Shown: one piece after another, positions 7,882 through 16,441 of the stretch | Layout of the letters: each line of letters opens with the position of its first letter | Position numbering within the stretch: the stretch's first letter is position 1 | Assembly (NCBI GenBank): GCA_949051815.1 | Contig: CARQVR010000009.1 | Location: 1-64,000, forward strand | Source: an uncultured Lachnospiraceae bacterium | GTDB taxonomy: Bacteria > Bacillota > Clostridia > Lachnospirales > Lachnospiraceae | Length of the DNA: 64,000 nt | Direction of reading: 5' to 3' | The notes under the pieces: generated by a model | The model's input: only the letters and a program-made list of their open reading frames with translations | Told to the model about the DNA's origin: nothing | Database searches by the model: none | Position numbers and translations under genes: made by a program

Positions 7882-10335
7882 CTAACCTTGCACAGGTTTT
7901 ACCGTGAAGGTTATTTTCTTATTCTTTAGTCCCACGGACACCTTATCTCCGCTCTTCACCTTTCCTGCCAGAATCTCCTCCGCCAGCGCATCCTCGATCT
8001 CCGACTGGATCGCCCGCTTCATGGGTCTTGCTCCCATCTTAACGTCCATATGCTTCTCGATCAGATACTCCTTCACGGCGGAACCGACCGTCAGCTCCAT
8101 ATCCATCTGTTCCTTACACCGCCTGGACAGATTTCTGGAAAGCAGTGTGACAATCGCCTTCATATCCTCCTTATTCAGCGGATGGAATACCATGATCTCG
8201 TCAATCCTGTTGATGAACTCCGGCTTGAAGAGGCGTTTTACCTCCTCCATGACGTTCCCCTTCATCTTATCATAGCTCTGTTTCTCCGTTTCCGCCGCGC
8301 CGAATCCCAGGTTTTTCGGATCAATAATGCGCTGCGCTCCGGCGTTGGAAGTCATGATCAGAATGGTATTTTTAAAGCTCACCTTGCGTCCCTTGGAGTC
8401 GGTGATATGTCCGTCGTCGAGCACCTGCAAGAGCACGTTAAACACATCCGGATGGGCCTTCTCGATCTCGTCGAAAAGCACCACGGAATAGGGATTCCTG
8501 CGGATCTTCTCGGAGAGCTGTCCCCCCTCCTCAAATCCCACATAACCCGGCGGCGATCCGATCATCTTAGACACCGAATGGCCTTCCATGTACTCCGACA
8601 TATCTACGCGGATCAGGGCGTTTTCCGAACCGAACATGGCCTCGGCAAGCGCCTTTGACAGCTCTGTCTTTCCTACGCCCGTAGGACCCAGAAACAGAAA
8701 TGACCCGATCGGCCGGTTGGGATCCTGAAGCCCCACTCTGCCGCGCCGCATGGCCTTCGCCACCGCCATAACTGCCTCCTCCTGGCCGATCACACGCTTG
8801 TGCAGAATAGATTCCAGCTTAAGCAGACGTTCGCTCTCCTTCTCCGCCAGCTTTTTCACGGGAATTTTGGTCCAGAGCGCCACCACCTCCGCGATCTCGT
8901 TCTCTCCCACCACATAGGCGCGGCTCTTTTCTTCCTGCTCCAGCCGCTTCACCGTCCGCTCATATTTCTTAATGCAGCTCTCCTGCTTCTTTTTCAGCTC
9001 GGCCGCCTGCGTAAACGCCTCCATACGGATCGACCGCTCGATCTGTAAGTCGATCTTATCAATCTCCTCCGACAGTTCCTGCAGCTTATCGGGCTGCTTC
9101 GTCACATGCAGGCGCACCGCCGCCGATGCCTCGTCGATCAGGTCGATGGCTTTATCCGGCAGATTCCTGTCATTGATGTAACGCGCCGACAAGGCCACCG
9201 CCGCGCTGATTGCCTCCGGCGTGATGGTAACCCTGTGATGCTCCTCATACTTGTGGGCGATACCCCGCAGAATATTCTCCGTCTCCTCAAGGGTCGGCTC
9301 CTCCACCGTCACCGGATGGAAACGCCTTTCAAGCGCGGCGTCCTTCTCCACATACTTGCGGTACTCCGCGATGGTAGTCGCGCCGATCAGTTGGATTTCC
9401 CCCCTTGCGAGGGAAGGTTTCAGAATATTGGAGGCGTCGATTGCTCCCTCCGCGCCGCCCGCGCCGATAATGGTGTGCATCTCGTCCAAAAAGAGGATGA
9501 TATTGCCGTCCTCAATCACTTCTTTAATGACCTTTTTGATCCGCTCCTCAAACTCGCCGCGGTACTTGCTTCCCGCCACCATGCCGGACAGATCCAGCGT
9601 CAGAAGCCTTTTGTTCTGTACGGTAAAAGGGACATCCCCGGTCACGATTCTGGCCGCAAGCCCTTCCACCACCGCAGTCTTCCCGACGCCCGGCTCTCCC
9701 ACCAGACAGGGATTGTTCTTCGTGCGGCGGCTTAAGATCTGCACCACTCTTGTGATCTCCTCCTCCCTGCCGATTACCGGATCAAGCTTCCCCTCTCTGG
9801 CAAGCGCCGTCAGATCCCTGCTGTAATGGTCTAAGGTAGAGGTATTTCCCTTCTTCTTATTCTGCTTTCTCCCCAGATCTTCCTTATAAAGCGCACCGTC
9901 CTCTCCCATGGCCACCAGCACATCCACGTAAATCTTCTGCACCGAAATACCCATAGTATTCAAAAGCCGGACCGCTACATTCTCCCCCTCTTTCAGAAGC
10001 GCCAGCAGAATGTGCTCCGTCCCCGTCTTGTCGCTGCGGAATCTGTCCGCCTGCCTGTGCGCCTCCTCCAGAATCGCCTGCGCGCGGGGGGAATACCCGT
10101 CCCGCTCCGCAATCAGCACGGAGGTCTCCGGCACGATCAAATCCTTTATCATCTCTTTCAGCTTTACCACGTCCACGCCGTTATTCAAAAGCACGGTCGC
10201 CGCAACGCCTGTATTTTCCCGTAAAAGTCCTAACAGGATATGCTCGCTTCCCACATAACTCTGCCGCAGGCTTCTGGCCGCCCTCTCCGCTAAGATCAGA
10301 GCCGTCTTCGCCTTGTCCGTAAATTGTGGCTGCAT
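7882..10335 (-). CDS. clpC: ATP-dependent Clp protease ATP-binding subunit ClpC
   Basis: An 817-residue AAA+ unfoldase that feeds proteins to ClpP. Two Clp-N repeats occupy about residues 1-150. AAA module 1 has Walker A GEPGVGKTA near 210. The ClpC-specific middle domain with a UVR-like coiled segment follows (QAAELKKKQESC, about 440). AAA module 2 has GPTGVGKTE near 555 and VVLFDEIEKAHPDVFN as Walker B. The LGF tripeptide before FKPEFINRIDE corresponds to the ClpP-binding VGF loop. Its ATG at 10335 directly abuts the stop codon of the GntR regulator gene, implying translational coupling. The usual ctsR-mcsA-mcsB neighbours are missing. Confidence 0.97.
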   Translation of the reverse strand: MQPQFTDKAKTALILAERAARSLRQSYVGSEHILLGLLRENTGVAATVLLNNGVDVVKLKEMIKDLIVPETSVLIAERDGYSPRAQAILEEAHRQADRFRSDKTGTEHILLALLKEGENVAVRLLNTMGISVQKIYVDVLVAMGEDGALYKEDLGRKQNKKKGNTSTLDHYSRDLTALAREGKLDPVIGREEEITRVVQILSRRTKNNPCLVGEPGVGKTAVVEGLAARIVTGDVPFTVQNKRLLTLDLSGMVAGSKYRGEFEERIKKVIKEVIEDGNIILFLDEMHTIIGAGGAEGAIDASNILKPSLARGEIQLIGATTIAEYRKYVEKDAALERRFHPVTVEEPTLEETENILRGIAHKYEEHHRVTITPEAISAAVALSARYINDRNLPDKAIDLIDEASAAVRLHVTKQPDKLQELSEEIDKIDLQIERSIRMEAFTQAAELKKKQESCIKKYERTVKRLEQEEKSRAYVVGENEIAEVVALWTKIPVKKLAEKESERLLKLESILHKRVIGQEEAVMAVAKAMRRGRVGLQDPNRPIGSFLFLGPTGVGKTELSKALAEAMFGSENALIRVDMSEYMEGHSVSKMIGSPPGYVGFEEGGQLSEKIRRNPYSVVLFDEIEKAHPDVFNVLLQVLDDGHITDSKGRKVSFKNTILIMTSNAGAQRIIDPKNLGFGAAETEKQSYDKMKGNVMEEVKRLFKPEFINRIDEIMVFHPLNKEDMKAIVTLLSRNLSRRCKEQMDMELTVGSAVKEYLIEKHMDVKMGARPMKRAIQSEIEDALAEEILAGKVKSGDKVSVGLKNKKITFTVKPVQG

Positions 10336-10719
10336 TTACTCTCTCATTCCTTTCCCATATTCCTCATAGATTTCGTCTATAAGAGCATGCACTTCTTCTC
10401 CGGAAATATTCTTACAGCTTGCCTTTGCAAGAGTGACTAACAGATCCGCCCTGATTTCCTCAATGGCGCGCATCCTGTCAATGTCCACGGCCACCATCAC
10501 GCCCCGTCTGCGGTCCACTTTCACATAGCCCTCCTGCTTTAAGACGGTGTAAGCCTTGTTGACCGTGTGCATATTGATGCCGATGGTGTCCGCAAGCTGT
10601 CTGACGGAAGGGAGCATCTCTCCCTCCTGAAACCGGGAAGAGGCGATTCCCATAATGATCTGATCCCGAAGCTGCATATATATCGCCTGATCGCTGTTAA
10701 AATCTATCTCGATAAACAT
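10336..10719 (-). CDS. GntR family regulator, YtrA subfamily
   Basis: A 127-residue DNA-binding protein. Residues about 8-75 form a GntR winged helix-turn-helix (LPSVRQLADTIGINMHTVNKAY is the recognition region), followed by a short helical tail instead of a full effector domain, as in the YtrA subgroup. YtrA-type repressors commonly control an adjacent transporter or stress operon. Here the gene is wedged between an SH3 membrane protein gene, whose stop overlaps its ribosome site, and clpC, which starts at the next base. The tight packing suggests that it controls this operon, including clpC, but I see no clear operator. Confidence 0.88.
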   Translation of the reverse strand: MFIEIDFNSDQAIYMQLRDQIIMGIASSRFQEGEMLPSVRQLADTIGINMHTVNKAYTVLKQEGYVKVDRRRGVMVAVDIDRMRAIEEIRADLLVTLAKASCKNISGEEVHALIDEIYEEYGKGMRE

Positions 10720-10721
10720 GA

Positions 10722-12029
10722 TTATTTCAGGTCCTTATCGTCCATATTCAAAAATTCAAATTCAAACTCGTCATCGTCCAGAAGGAAATTCTTGGCCTTG
10801 CGTGTTCTCGCGGGCCTGACCGCCTCTTCCACATCCGGCTCTTCCCGGTAAGTTACTTCACGCTCCCGCCGTCTGCGCTCCTGCCTGTCCGTCCCCGCAT
10901 CCTCTCTTCTTCTGGGTCTGCGCTCTTCCTCCGCCGCCGTCCTGCGGCCGGACTCTCTTTCTCTCTCCGCCGTCCGTCTTGCCGCCGGACGCTCTTCGGG
11001 CGTCTCTTCTTCCTCGTCGTCCTCATAATCCTCATAGTAGGCGTCGCGCAGCTTAAATGCCATAATAACCGTCACGACCACGAAAATCGCCAGAAGCACG
11101 GCAAGCACCACAATCACAATCCGCTGCTTCACCATAGACTTCGTCTCATCCCCGTCGTCAAGCGTCTGTGAATAGGAAGACTCCAAAAGCGGCACAAGCT
11201 TCTGCTTCTGTCCGGTTACATTATCATAAATATACCACTCCTCCGCTCCCTCGGAAGTGGTCTCTATTTTCAGCTCATAGTCATTTCTCGGTGCGGCTGC
11301 CGGCTCTTCCGGCTCCTCCTCGGGTTCCTCCTCCGGCTCCTCCGGCGCGGGCAGCAGCTCTCCCATCTCTAACAGATCAGAGCGGATATACCCCGTCTTC
11401 TCCGAGCCGTTTGACCCTGTAAAGCTGACGAAATACCAGGTCTTACTGTCGCTGCCCTCCGATTTTCCGCTCACCACCACCTGCGTCCCGGGCGTCAGGG
11501 AATCCACAGGGTTATTCGAGGTGGACGGATCGGGACGTACTTTCGCCTGCACCTTGGTGCTGGCATACTGGAGATCCGTCGACTCCTGCGCCTCCACCTG
11601 CGCGCCGCCGCCGGAAGATGCCGGTTCCTGTTCGCCTGCATCCCCGCCCTCAGACGCCGGTGCTGCCTGGCTTTCCGCACCTGCGGTAACCGTGGGAATG
11701 TCTCCATCCCCCTTTTTCTCTATCATATCAGCGCGCACATAGCCCATCGTGTTCGAGTCCACATACACCTGATACCATGTAATTCCGGAAACGTCTACCT
11801 TGCCCCGGATACTGATTTCCTTGCCGACAGTGGAGCTCCCGATCACCTGGCTCTCCTGATCGGGCTGTTTTCTGATATTGACCGAGTTGGGCAATACGGT
11901 GCCTGTGGCCTCCGCCAGACTCACCATCGGATTACACCACGCAAGAAGAACCGCCGCGCCCAAAACAGCTGCCGCTCTCCATACATGTCTCTGTCCCGCT
12001 CTTACCCGTTCGCTCTTTCGTATCTTCAT
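10722..12029 (-). CDS. SH3-domain membrane protein with long acidic/basic tail
   Basis: A 435-residue protein with an N-terminal signal or anchor (hydrophobic about residues 20-37). Two bacterial SH3 domains follow: one beginning near GTVLPNSVNIRKQPDQES, and a second, more diverged, beginning near STKVQAKVRPDPS. A Pro/Glu linker leads to a membrane helix (IVIVVLAVLLAIFVVVTVIM). The predicted cytoplasmic tail is first Glu/Asp-rich, then Arg-rich, and ends in EFEFLNMDDKDLK. The SH3 domains probably bind cell wall outside, while the tail may contact a cytosolic partner. Start: ATG at 12029 after GAGGAG; the longer frame to 12173 overlaps the upstream gene. It is followed directly by the GntR gene and clpC. 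Confidence 0.82.
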   Translation of the reverse strand: MKIRKSERVRAGQRHVWRAAAVLGAAVLLAWCNPMVSLAEATGTVLPNSVNIRKQPDQESQVIGSSTVGKEISIRGKVDVSGITWYQVYVDSNTMGYVRADMIEKKGDGDIPTVTAGAESQAAPASEGGDAGEQEPASSGGGAQVEAQESTDLQYASTKVQAKVRPDPSTSNNPVDSLTPGTQVVVSGKSEGSDSKTWYFVSFTGSNGSEKTGYIRSDLLEMGELLPAPEEPEEEPEEEPEEPAAAPRNDYELKIETTSEGAEEWYIYDNVTGQKQKLVPLLESSYSQTLDDGDETKSMVKQRIVIVVLAVLLAIFVVVTVIMAFKLRDAYYEDYEDDEEEETPEERPAARRTAERERESGRRTAAEEERRPRRREDAGTDRQERRRREREVTYREEPDVEEAVRPARTRKAKNFLLDDDEFEFEFLNMDDKDLK

Positions 12030-12060
12030 TCCGCTCTCCTCTATCAGTCCTTTGTTCTTT

Positions 12061-12549
12061 TTACTGTTCTCTTGTGAAACGCTTGGAACCGTCCTCGCCC
12101 TTGCGCCGCTCCGTGCTGTAACCAAACGTATCGCCATGATGCCTTGCCTTTCTTGCCATTTCCTCCAGATCATGGTGATAGTTCATCTCGCACTTGGGGC
12201 AATATTTGCCGCTGCGGATCGTTGCGCCGCAAATCTCGCATTTCAGGAAAATGGCCGAGTTCTGCGCGATCTCCAGCTTTCCCTCTTTTAACATATCCCT
12301 TATGGATTTTTGCGCCACGCCGGTAGCCTTGGCGGTCTGCGCCGCGTTGGCTCCCATATGATTCTCGACGTAATTGCGCACCTTTCCGTAATCGTCATAA
12401 TCTTTGACGCCGCACTTCTCGCACTGGTATTCGCCCAATCCCTTAAAGACCATAACAGCCCCGCATTCGGAACAATAAGTGGGTCTGTTATAGGTATTGA
12501 TCTCGCTAAACTCCTTTTTGAGCATCTCTATTCTTTCTTCCCTGCTCAT
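12061..12549 (-). CDS. Zinc-ribbon and helix-turn-helix protein
   Basis: A 162-residue soluble protein. The first zinc ribbon (YCSECG...YQCEKCG, residues about 26-46) is followed by a helical segment with a putative helix-turn-helix (AAQTAKATGVAQKSIRDMLKEG). A second ribbon (LKCEICG...YCPKCEMNYHH) and a basic tail follow. The layout resembles the YvyF/TIGR03826 group of flagellar-operon regulatory proteins, although no flagellar genes are present here. It is the first gene of the cluster leading to clpC. The assignment is by architecture only. Confidence 0.78.
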   Translation of the reverse strand: MSREERIEMLKKEFSEINTYNRPTYCSECGAVMVFKGLGEYQCEKCGVKDYDDYGKVRNYVENHMGANAAQTAKATGVAQKSIRDMLKEGKLEIAQNSAIFLKCEICGATIRSGKYCPKCEMNYHHDLEEMARKARHHGDTFGYSTERRKGEDGSKRFTREQ

Positions 12550-12597
12550 AGCCTCACTCCCTTTTGAATTCTCCCTTACTCATTTACACCGTATCTC

Positions 12598-13869
12598 TTA
12601 AGCTTCATCAATCGCCTTGCCGATATCGCGCCTCATATAGCTGTGGTCAAAATGCACCCACTCCGCCGCCTCGTAGGCGTTCGCCCGCGCCTCTTTCAAT
12701 GTCGCGCCTTTCGCCGTGACACCGAGCACCCGGCCGCCGTTTGTGACAATCTTTCCGTCCTTCAACGCCGTTCCCGCATGGAAGCAGTAATATCCGTCCT
12801 TGTCGTCAAAGTTATCAAGCCCTGTAATCTCAAATCCCTTCCCATAGGAAACGGGATAGCCCTCCGATGCCAGAATCACACAGACCGCCGCATTATCCTC
12901 GAAGGAAAGCTCCAGCCTGTCAAGAGTCCCGTCGATGCACGCCTCCGCCACGTCAATCATATCGTTTTTCATACGGGGCAGCACTACCTGCGCCTCGGGA
13001 TCCCCGAAACGGGCATTGTACTCAAGCACTTTCGGCCCGTCCTGTGTGAGCATCAGCCCGAAGAAGATCACACCCTTAAAAGGTCTTCCCTCCGCCGCCA
13101 TGGCGTCCACGGTTGCCTGATAAATGTACTTATGGCAGAACGCGTCCACCTCGTCCGTATAGAAGGGGCTGGGGGAGAATGTGCCCATGCCGCCGGTGTT
13201 CAGTCCCTGATCGCCGTCAAGCGCCCGCTTGTGATCCTGCGCAGAGGACATAATCTTTATCGTCTTCCCGTCCACAAAAGATAACACGGAGACTTCCCGC
13301 CCCGTCATAAACTCTTCGATCACCATGCGGTTGCCCGCCGCGCCGAACTTTTTATCCTCCATGATGGTCCGCACGCCCTCTTTCGCCTCTTCAAGCGTCT
13401 CACAGATCAGCACGCCCTTGCCGAGCGCAAGGCCGTCCGCCTTTAACACCACCGGCATCTTCGCGGTCTCCAGATAGGCAAGCGCCTTCTGCGGATCGTC
13501 AAAGTTCTCGTAAGCCGCCGTGGGAATATTGTATTTTTTCATCAGATCCTTGGAAAAAGCCTTGCTACCCTCCAGAATCGCCGCGTTTTTCCGGGGGCCG
13601 AACACCCTGAGGCCCGCCGCCTCCATCTCGTCTACAAGACCGCCCACCAGCGGGTCGTCCATGCCCACGATGGTCAGATCAATGGCATTCTCTTTTGCAA
13701 AGGCCACAAGCTTACCAAACTCCATGGCGCCGATGGGCACGCACTCCGCAATCTGTCCGATTCCCGCATTGCCGGGCGCGCAGTAAATCTTATCCGCCCT
13801 CGGACTCTTTGCCACAGCCGCCGCAATCGCGTGTTCCCGTCCTCCGCTGCCAACGATCAAAATTTTCAT
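12598..13869 (-). CDS. purD: Phosphoribosylamine-glycine ligase (GARS)
   Basis: A 423-residue ATP-grasp enzyme that joins glycine to phosphoribosylamine, the second step of purine synthesis. The N-terminal Rossmann part begins MKILIVGSGGREHAIA. The ATP-grasp part includes VLKADGLALGKGV and VEYNARFGDPEAQ, with the family metal and ATP ligands. Length is normal, with no fusion to purM or purN. It is the last gene of purE-purM-purN-purD, with 54 bases after purN. Confidence 0.97.
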   Translation of the reverse strand: MKILIVGSGGREHAIAAAVAKSPRADKIYCAPGNAGIGQIAECVPIGAMEFGKLVAFAKENAIDLTIVGMDDPLVGGLVDEMEAAGLRVFGPRKNAAILEGSKAFSKDLMKKYNIPTAAYENFDDPQKALAYLETAKMPVVLKADGLALGKGVLICETLEEAKEGVRTIMEDKKFGAAGNRMVIEEFMTGREVSVLSFVDGKTIKIMSSAQDHKRALDGDQGLNTGGMGTFSPSPFYTDEVDAFCHKYIYQATVDAMAAEGRPFKGVIFFGLMLTQDGPKVLEYNARFGDPEAQVVLPRMKNDMIDVAEACIDGTLDRLELSFEDNAAVCVILASEGYPVSYGKGFEITGLDNFDDKDGYYCFHAGTALKDGKIVTNGGRVLGVTAKGATLKEARANAYEAAEWVHFDHSYMRRDIGKAIDEA

Positions 13870-13923
13870 TAGTTCCCTTTCCTTTCATTATCTTATATAC
13901 AGAGAATGCTTCTTTTCGCATTG

Positions 13924-14550
13924 TTACTCCGTCACCGTCACCCGGCCGTCTTCCACTATTACCTGTCCCGCCGCAATGAGATTGATGCACCATGGCAAAA
14001 GCACCCACTCGGCCTCCTCCATCACCCTTCTTTGCAGCGTCTCTGGCGTATCGTCCTCATGTACCTTTACGGCTTTCTGCATGATGATGGGTCCGGTATC
14101 CATCCCCTCATCCACAAAATGCACCGTCGCTCCTGTTATTTTCACACCGCGCTTAAGCGCTTCCTCATGTACCCGCAGTCCGTAATATCCCGTACCGCAG
14201 AAAGCCGGAATCAGGGAAGGGTGCACGTTTACAATCCGGTTTTTGTACTTTTGTATCAGCTCCGCCGGCACCTTGACCATAAAGCCCGCCAGCACGATCA
14301 GATCCGGTCCTGCCTCCTCCACACAGCGTATCAGAGCCGTCTCGAACTGTTCCCTGTCCCCATAGTCCTTCGGCGATACACACACGCTCTCGATCCCCGC
14401 CGCTTTCGCTCTCTCAAGAGCACGGGCGCCGGGATTGTTGCTGACTACACGGACAATCTCTGTGTGAAAGACAGCTCCCTGTGCAATACCGTCAATAATT
14501 GCCTGCAGGTTTGTGCCGCCTCCGGAAACACATACCACCACTCTAAGCAT
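13924..14550 (-). CDS. purN: Phosphoribosylglycinamide formyltransferase (GART)
   Basis: A 208-residue folate-dependent transformylase that converts GAR to FGAR using 10-formyl-THF. Motifs seen are VCVSGGGTNLQAI at the N-terminus, the catalytic HPSLIPAF (His) with the preceding Asn in NRIVNVHPS, and GATVHFVDEGMDTGPII with the catalytic Asp. The ATG at 14550 is chosen because GGAGGAG lies just upstream. The longer frame to 14577 lacks a ribosome site. It is the third gene of the purine operon. Confidence 0.96.
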   Translation of the reverse strand: MLRVVVCVSGGGTNLQAIIDGIAQGAVFHTEIVRVVSNNPGARALERAKAAGIESVCVSPKDYGDREQFETALIRCVEEAGPDLIVLAGFMVKVPAELIQKYKNRIVNVHPSLIPAFCGTGYYGLRVHEEALKRGVKITGATVHFVDEGMDTGPIIMQKAVKVHEDDTPETLQRRVMEEAEWVLLPWCINLIAAGQVIVEDGRVTVTE

Positions 14551-14680
14551 ACCGCTCCTCCAATCGCAACTCCCCATCCCCTTTTCAACGACAGTTCATC
14601 CCCTTCTGATTCACAGTCAGGCCGCTTCTGATGACAGGTCTGTCCGCTCGCCAAACGCGCGTCCCGTCCGGCCAGACCGT

Positions 14681-15706
14681 TTATAAAATCACTACCTCAT
14701 GATCTCCCGACACGACTTCCCCTACCGTCCAGGCCTTCTCTCCTGCCGCCTGCAGGGCCGAAACGGTCTGATCCGCACAGGCGCCGTCCACCGCCAGCAC
14801 CATGCCGAGTCCCATGTTGTAGGTATTGTACATCATCTTCTCTTCCAGATTTCCGGTTCTTTGCATGAGCGCAAAGATGGGCGGAACCTCAAAGCTTCCT
14901 TTCTTCACCTTCGCACCGGTGCCCTCCGGCAGCATTCTCGGAATATTTTCATAGAAGCCGCCGCCGGTGATATGGCTGCATCCCTTGACGGTAATGCCCG
15001 CCTTCTTCACCTCACGAAGCGCATTCACATAAATTCTGGTGGGAGTCAGCAAAGTCTCCCCCAGCGTCGCGCCAAGTTCCTCATAATATACGGAAAGCGT
15101 CTCCTTTTTCACATCGAACACCTTCCTGACCAGAGAAAAGCCGTTGCTGTGCACACCTGAGGATGCAATGCCGACCAGCACGTCGCCCGGCTTAACGTCC
15201 GCGCCCGTGATCAGGTCTTTCTCCTCGGCCACACCCACCGCGAAACCGGCCAGATCGTACTCCTCCTCCGGCATCAGTCCGGGATGCTCCGCCGTCTCGC
15301 CGCCGACCAGCGCCGCGCCCGCCTGTTTACAGCCCTCGGCCACACCCTTCACGATGGCCGCAATCTTCTCCGGATAATTTTTACCGCAGGCTATGTAATC
15401 TAAGAAAAACAGCGGCTCCGCGCCCGCGCATACAACGTCGTTGACGCACATGGCCACGCAGTCGATCCCGACGGTGTCATGCTTATCCATCAGATAGGCA
15501 AGCTGTATCTTCGTGCCCACACCGTCCGTCCCCGACAGGAGTACCGGTTTCTCCATATCTTTAATCTTCTCAAGGGAAAAAGCGCCGGAAAATCCGCCGA
15601 TTCCGCCCAGCACCTCCGGCCTCATCGTCCCCTTCACGTACTGCTTCATCAGCTCCACCGAACGGTATCCCGCCTCGATATCCACACCCGCTGTCTTGTA
15701 GTCCAT
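14681..15706 (-). CDS. purM: Phosphoribosylformylglycinamidine cyclo-ligase (AIRS)
   Basis: A 341-residue enzyme that closes the imidazole ring of AIR using ATP. It begins MDYKTAGVDIEAGYRSVELM and has LLSGTDGVGTKIQLA, CVNDVVCAGAEPLFFLDY and HITGGGFYENIPRML, the diagnostic ATP-binding and C-terminal motifs. GGAGGG lies five bases before the ATG at 15706; the GTG at 15718 overlaps that site and is unlikely. Second gene of the purine operon. The 130-base spacer to purN has no feature I recognise. Confidence 0.97.
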   Translation of the reverse strand: MDYKTAGVDIEAGYRSVELMKQYVKGTMRPEVLGGIGGFSGAFSLEKIKDMEKPVLLSGTDGVGTKIQLAYLMDKHDTVGIDCVAMCVNDVVCAGAEPLFFLDYIACGKNYPEKIAAIVKGVAEGCKQAGAALVGGETAEHPGLMPEEEYDLAGFAVGVAEEKDLITGADVKPGDVLVGIASSGVHSNGFSLVRKVFDVKKETLSVYYEELGATLGETLLTPTRIYVNALREVKKAGITVKGCSHITGGGFYENIPRMLPEGTGAKVKKGSFEVPPIFALMQRTGNLEEKMMYNTYNMGLGMVLAVDGACADQTVSALQAAGEKAWTVGEVVSGDHEVVIL

Positions 15707-15757
15707 CTTACCCTCCACGTCTCATCAGACTTGTTTTTTATCTGGTCTCCTCTTTCT

Positions 15758-16267
15758 TTATGCTTTCAGATATGTCTTATACCCAACCTCTTTCAGTTTC
15801 GCGTCCTTCTCCTGCACGCTCTGTTTCAGGCTCTCCGAATAGTTCTTTAAACGCTCTAAAAGCGCCCCGTCCGAGACAGCCAGAATCTTCGCCGCCAGAA
15901 TCCCCGCGTTCTGGCCGCCGTTTATCGCGACCGTAGCCACCGGAATGCCCGAGGGCATCTGCACGATGGAGTAGAGGGAATCTACCCCACCCAGATCAGA
16001 AGTCTTCATGGGCACGCCGATCACCGGCATAGGGAAGATCGCGGCGCACATGCCTGGCAGATGAGCTGCCTTTCCGGCCCCCGCGATAATCACCTTAAAG
16101 CCCTTCGCCTCCGCGCCCTTCGCATACTCGAAAAACACGTCCGGTTCCCTGTGGGCAGAAATAATCGTCATTTCATAGGAAATACCAAGCTCCTCCAAAA
16201 GATCCGCCGCTTTCGCCATAACGGGCATATCCGAGTCGCTGCCCATCACGATGCCTACCTGTGCCAT
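15758..16267 (-). CDS. purE: N5-carboxyaminoimidazole ribonucleotide mutase
   Basis: A 169-residue class I PurE that moves the carboxyl group of N5-CAIR to give CAIR. GSDSDMPVM at the N-terminus and SAHREPD with the catalytic His are present, and IAGAGKAAHLPGM lines the substrate pocket. AGGAGG lies nine bases before the ATG at 16267. An in-frame ATG at 16273 is only three bases from it and less likely. First gene of the purine operon; no purK, purine riboswitch or clear PurR box is visible upstream. Confidence 0.96.
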   Translation of the reverse strand: MAQVGIVMGSDSDMPVMAKAADLLEELGISYEMTIISAHREPDVFFEYAKGAEAKGFKVIIAGAGKAAHLPGMCAAIFPMPVIGVPMKTSDLGGVDSLYSIVQMPSGIPVATVAINGGQNAGILAAKILAVSDGALLERLKNYSESLKQSVQEKDAKLKEVGYKTYLKA

Positions 16268-16441
16268 CCGCATTTACCTCCTAAACCACTATATCTTGTA
16301 TTAAAACAAAGTTTCTTACTCTACAGTGTACTAGATTTCCCCCAATAACGCAACCCAATATTTACCTCAGAGCTTCCTTAAAGAAGCGGCCGCTGCCCTT
16401 TCGTTCCGGAAGTTCTTTTCACATCACATGTCAGTCACATG

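Noticed and set aside
12643..13284. Long antisense frames opposite purD and many other minus-strand genes, for example opposite valS (27045-29102)
   Set aside because: They mirror GC-rich codon positions of well-recognised genes on the other strand and have no ribosome sites or family motifs.
16274..16441. A purine riboswitch or PurR box ahead of purE
   Set aside because: No conserved purine-aptamer loops or paired PurBoxes could be found in the 170 bases, and no strong promoter is clear either.
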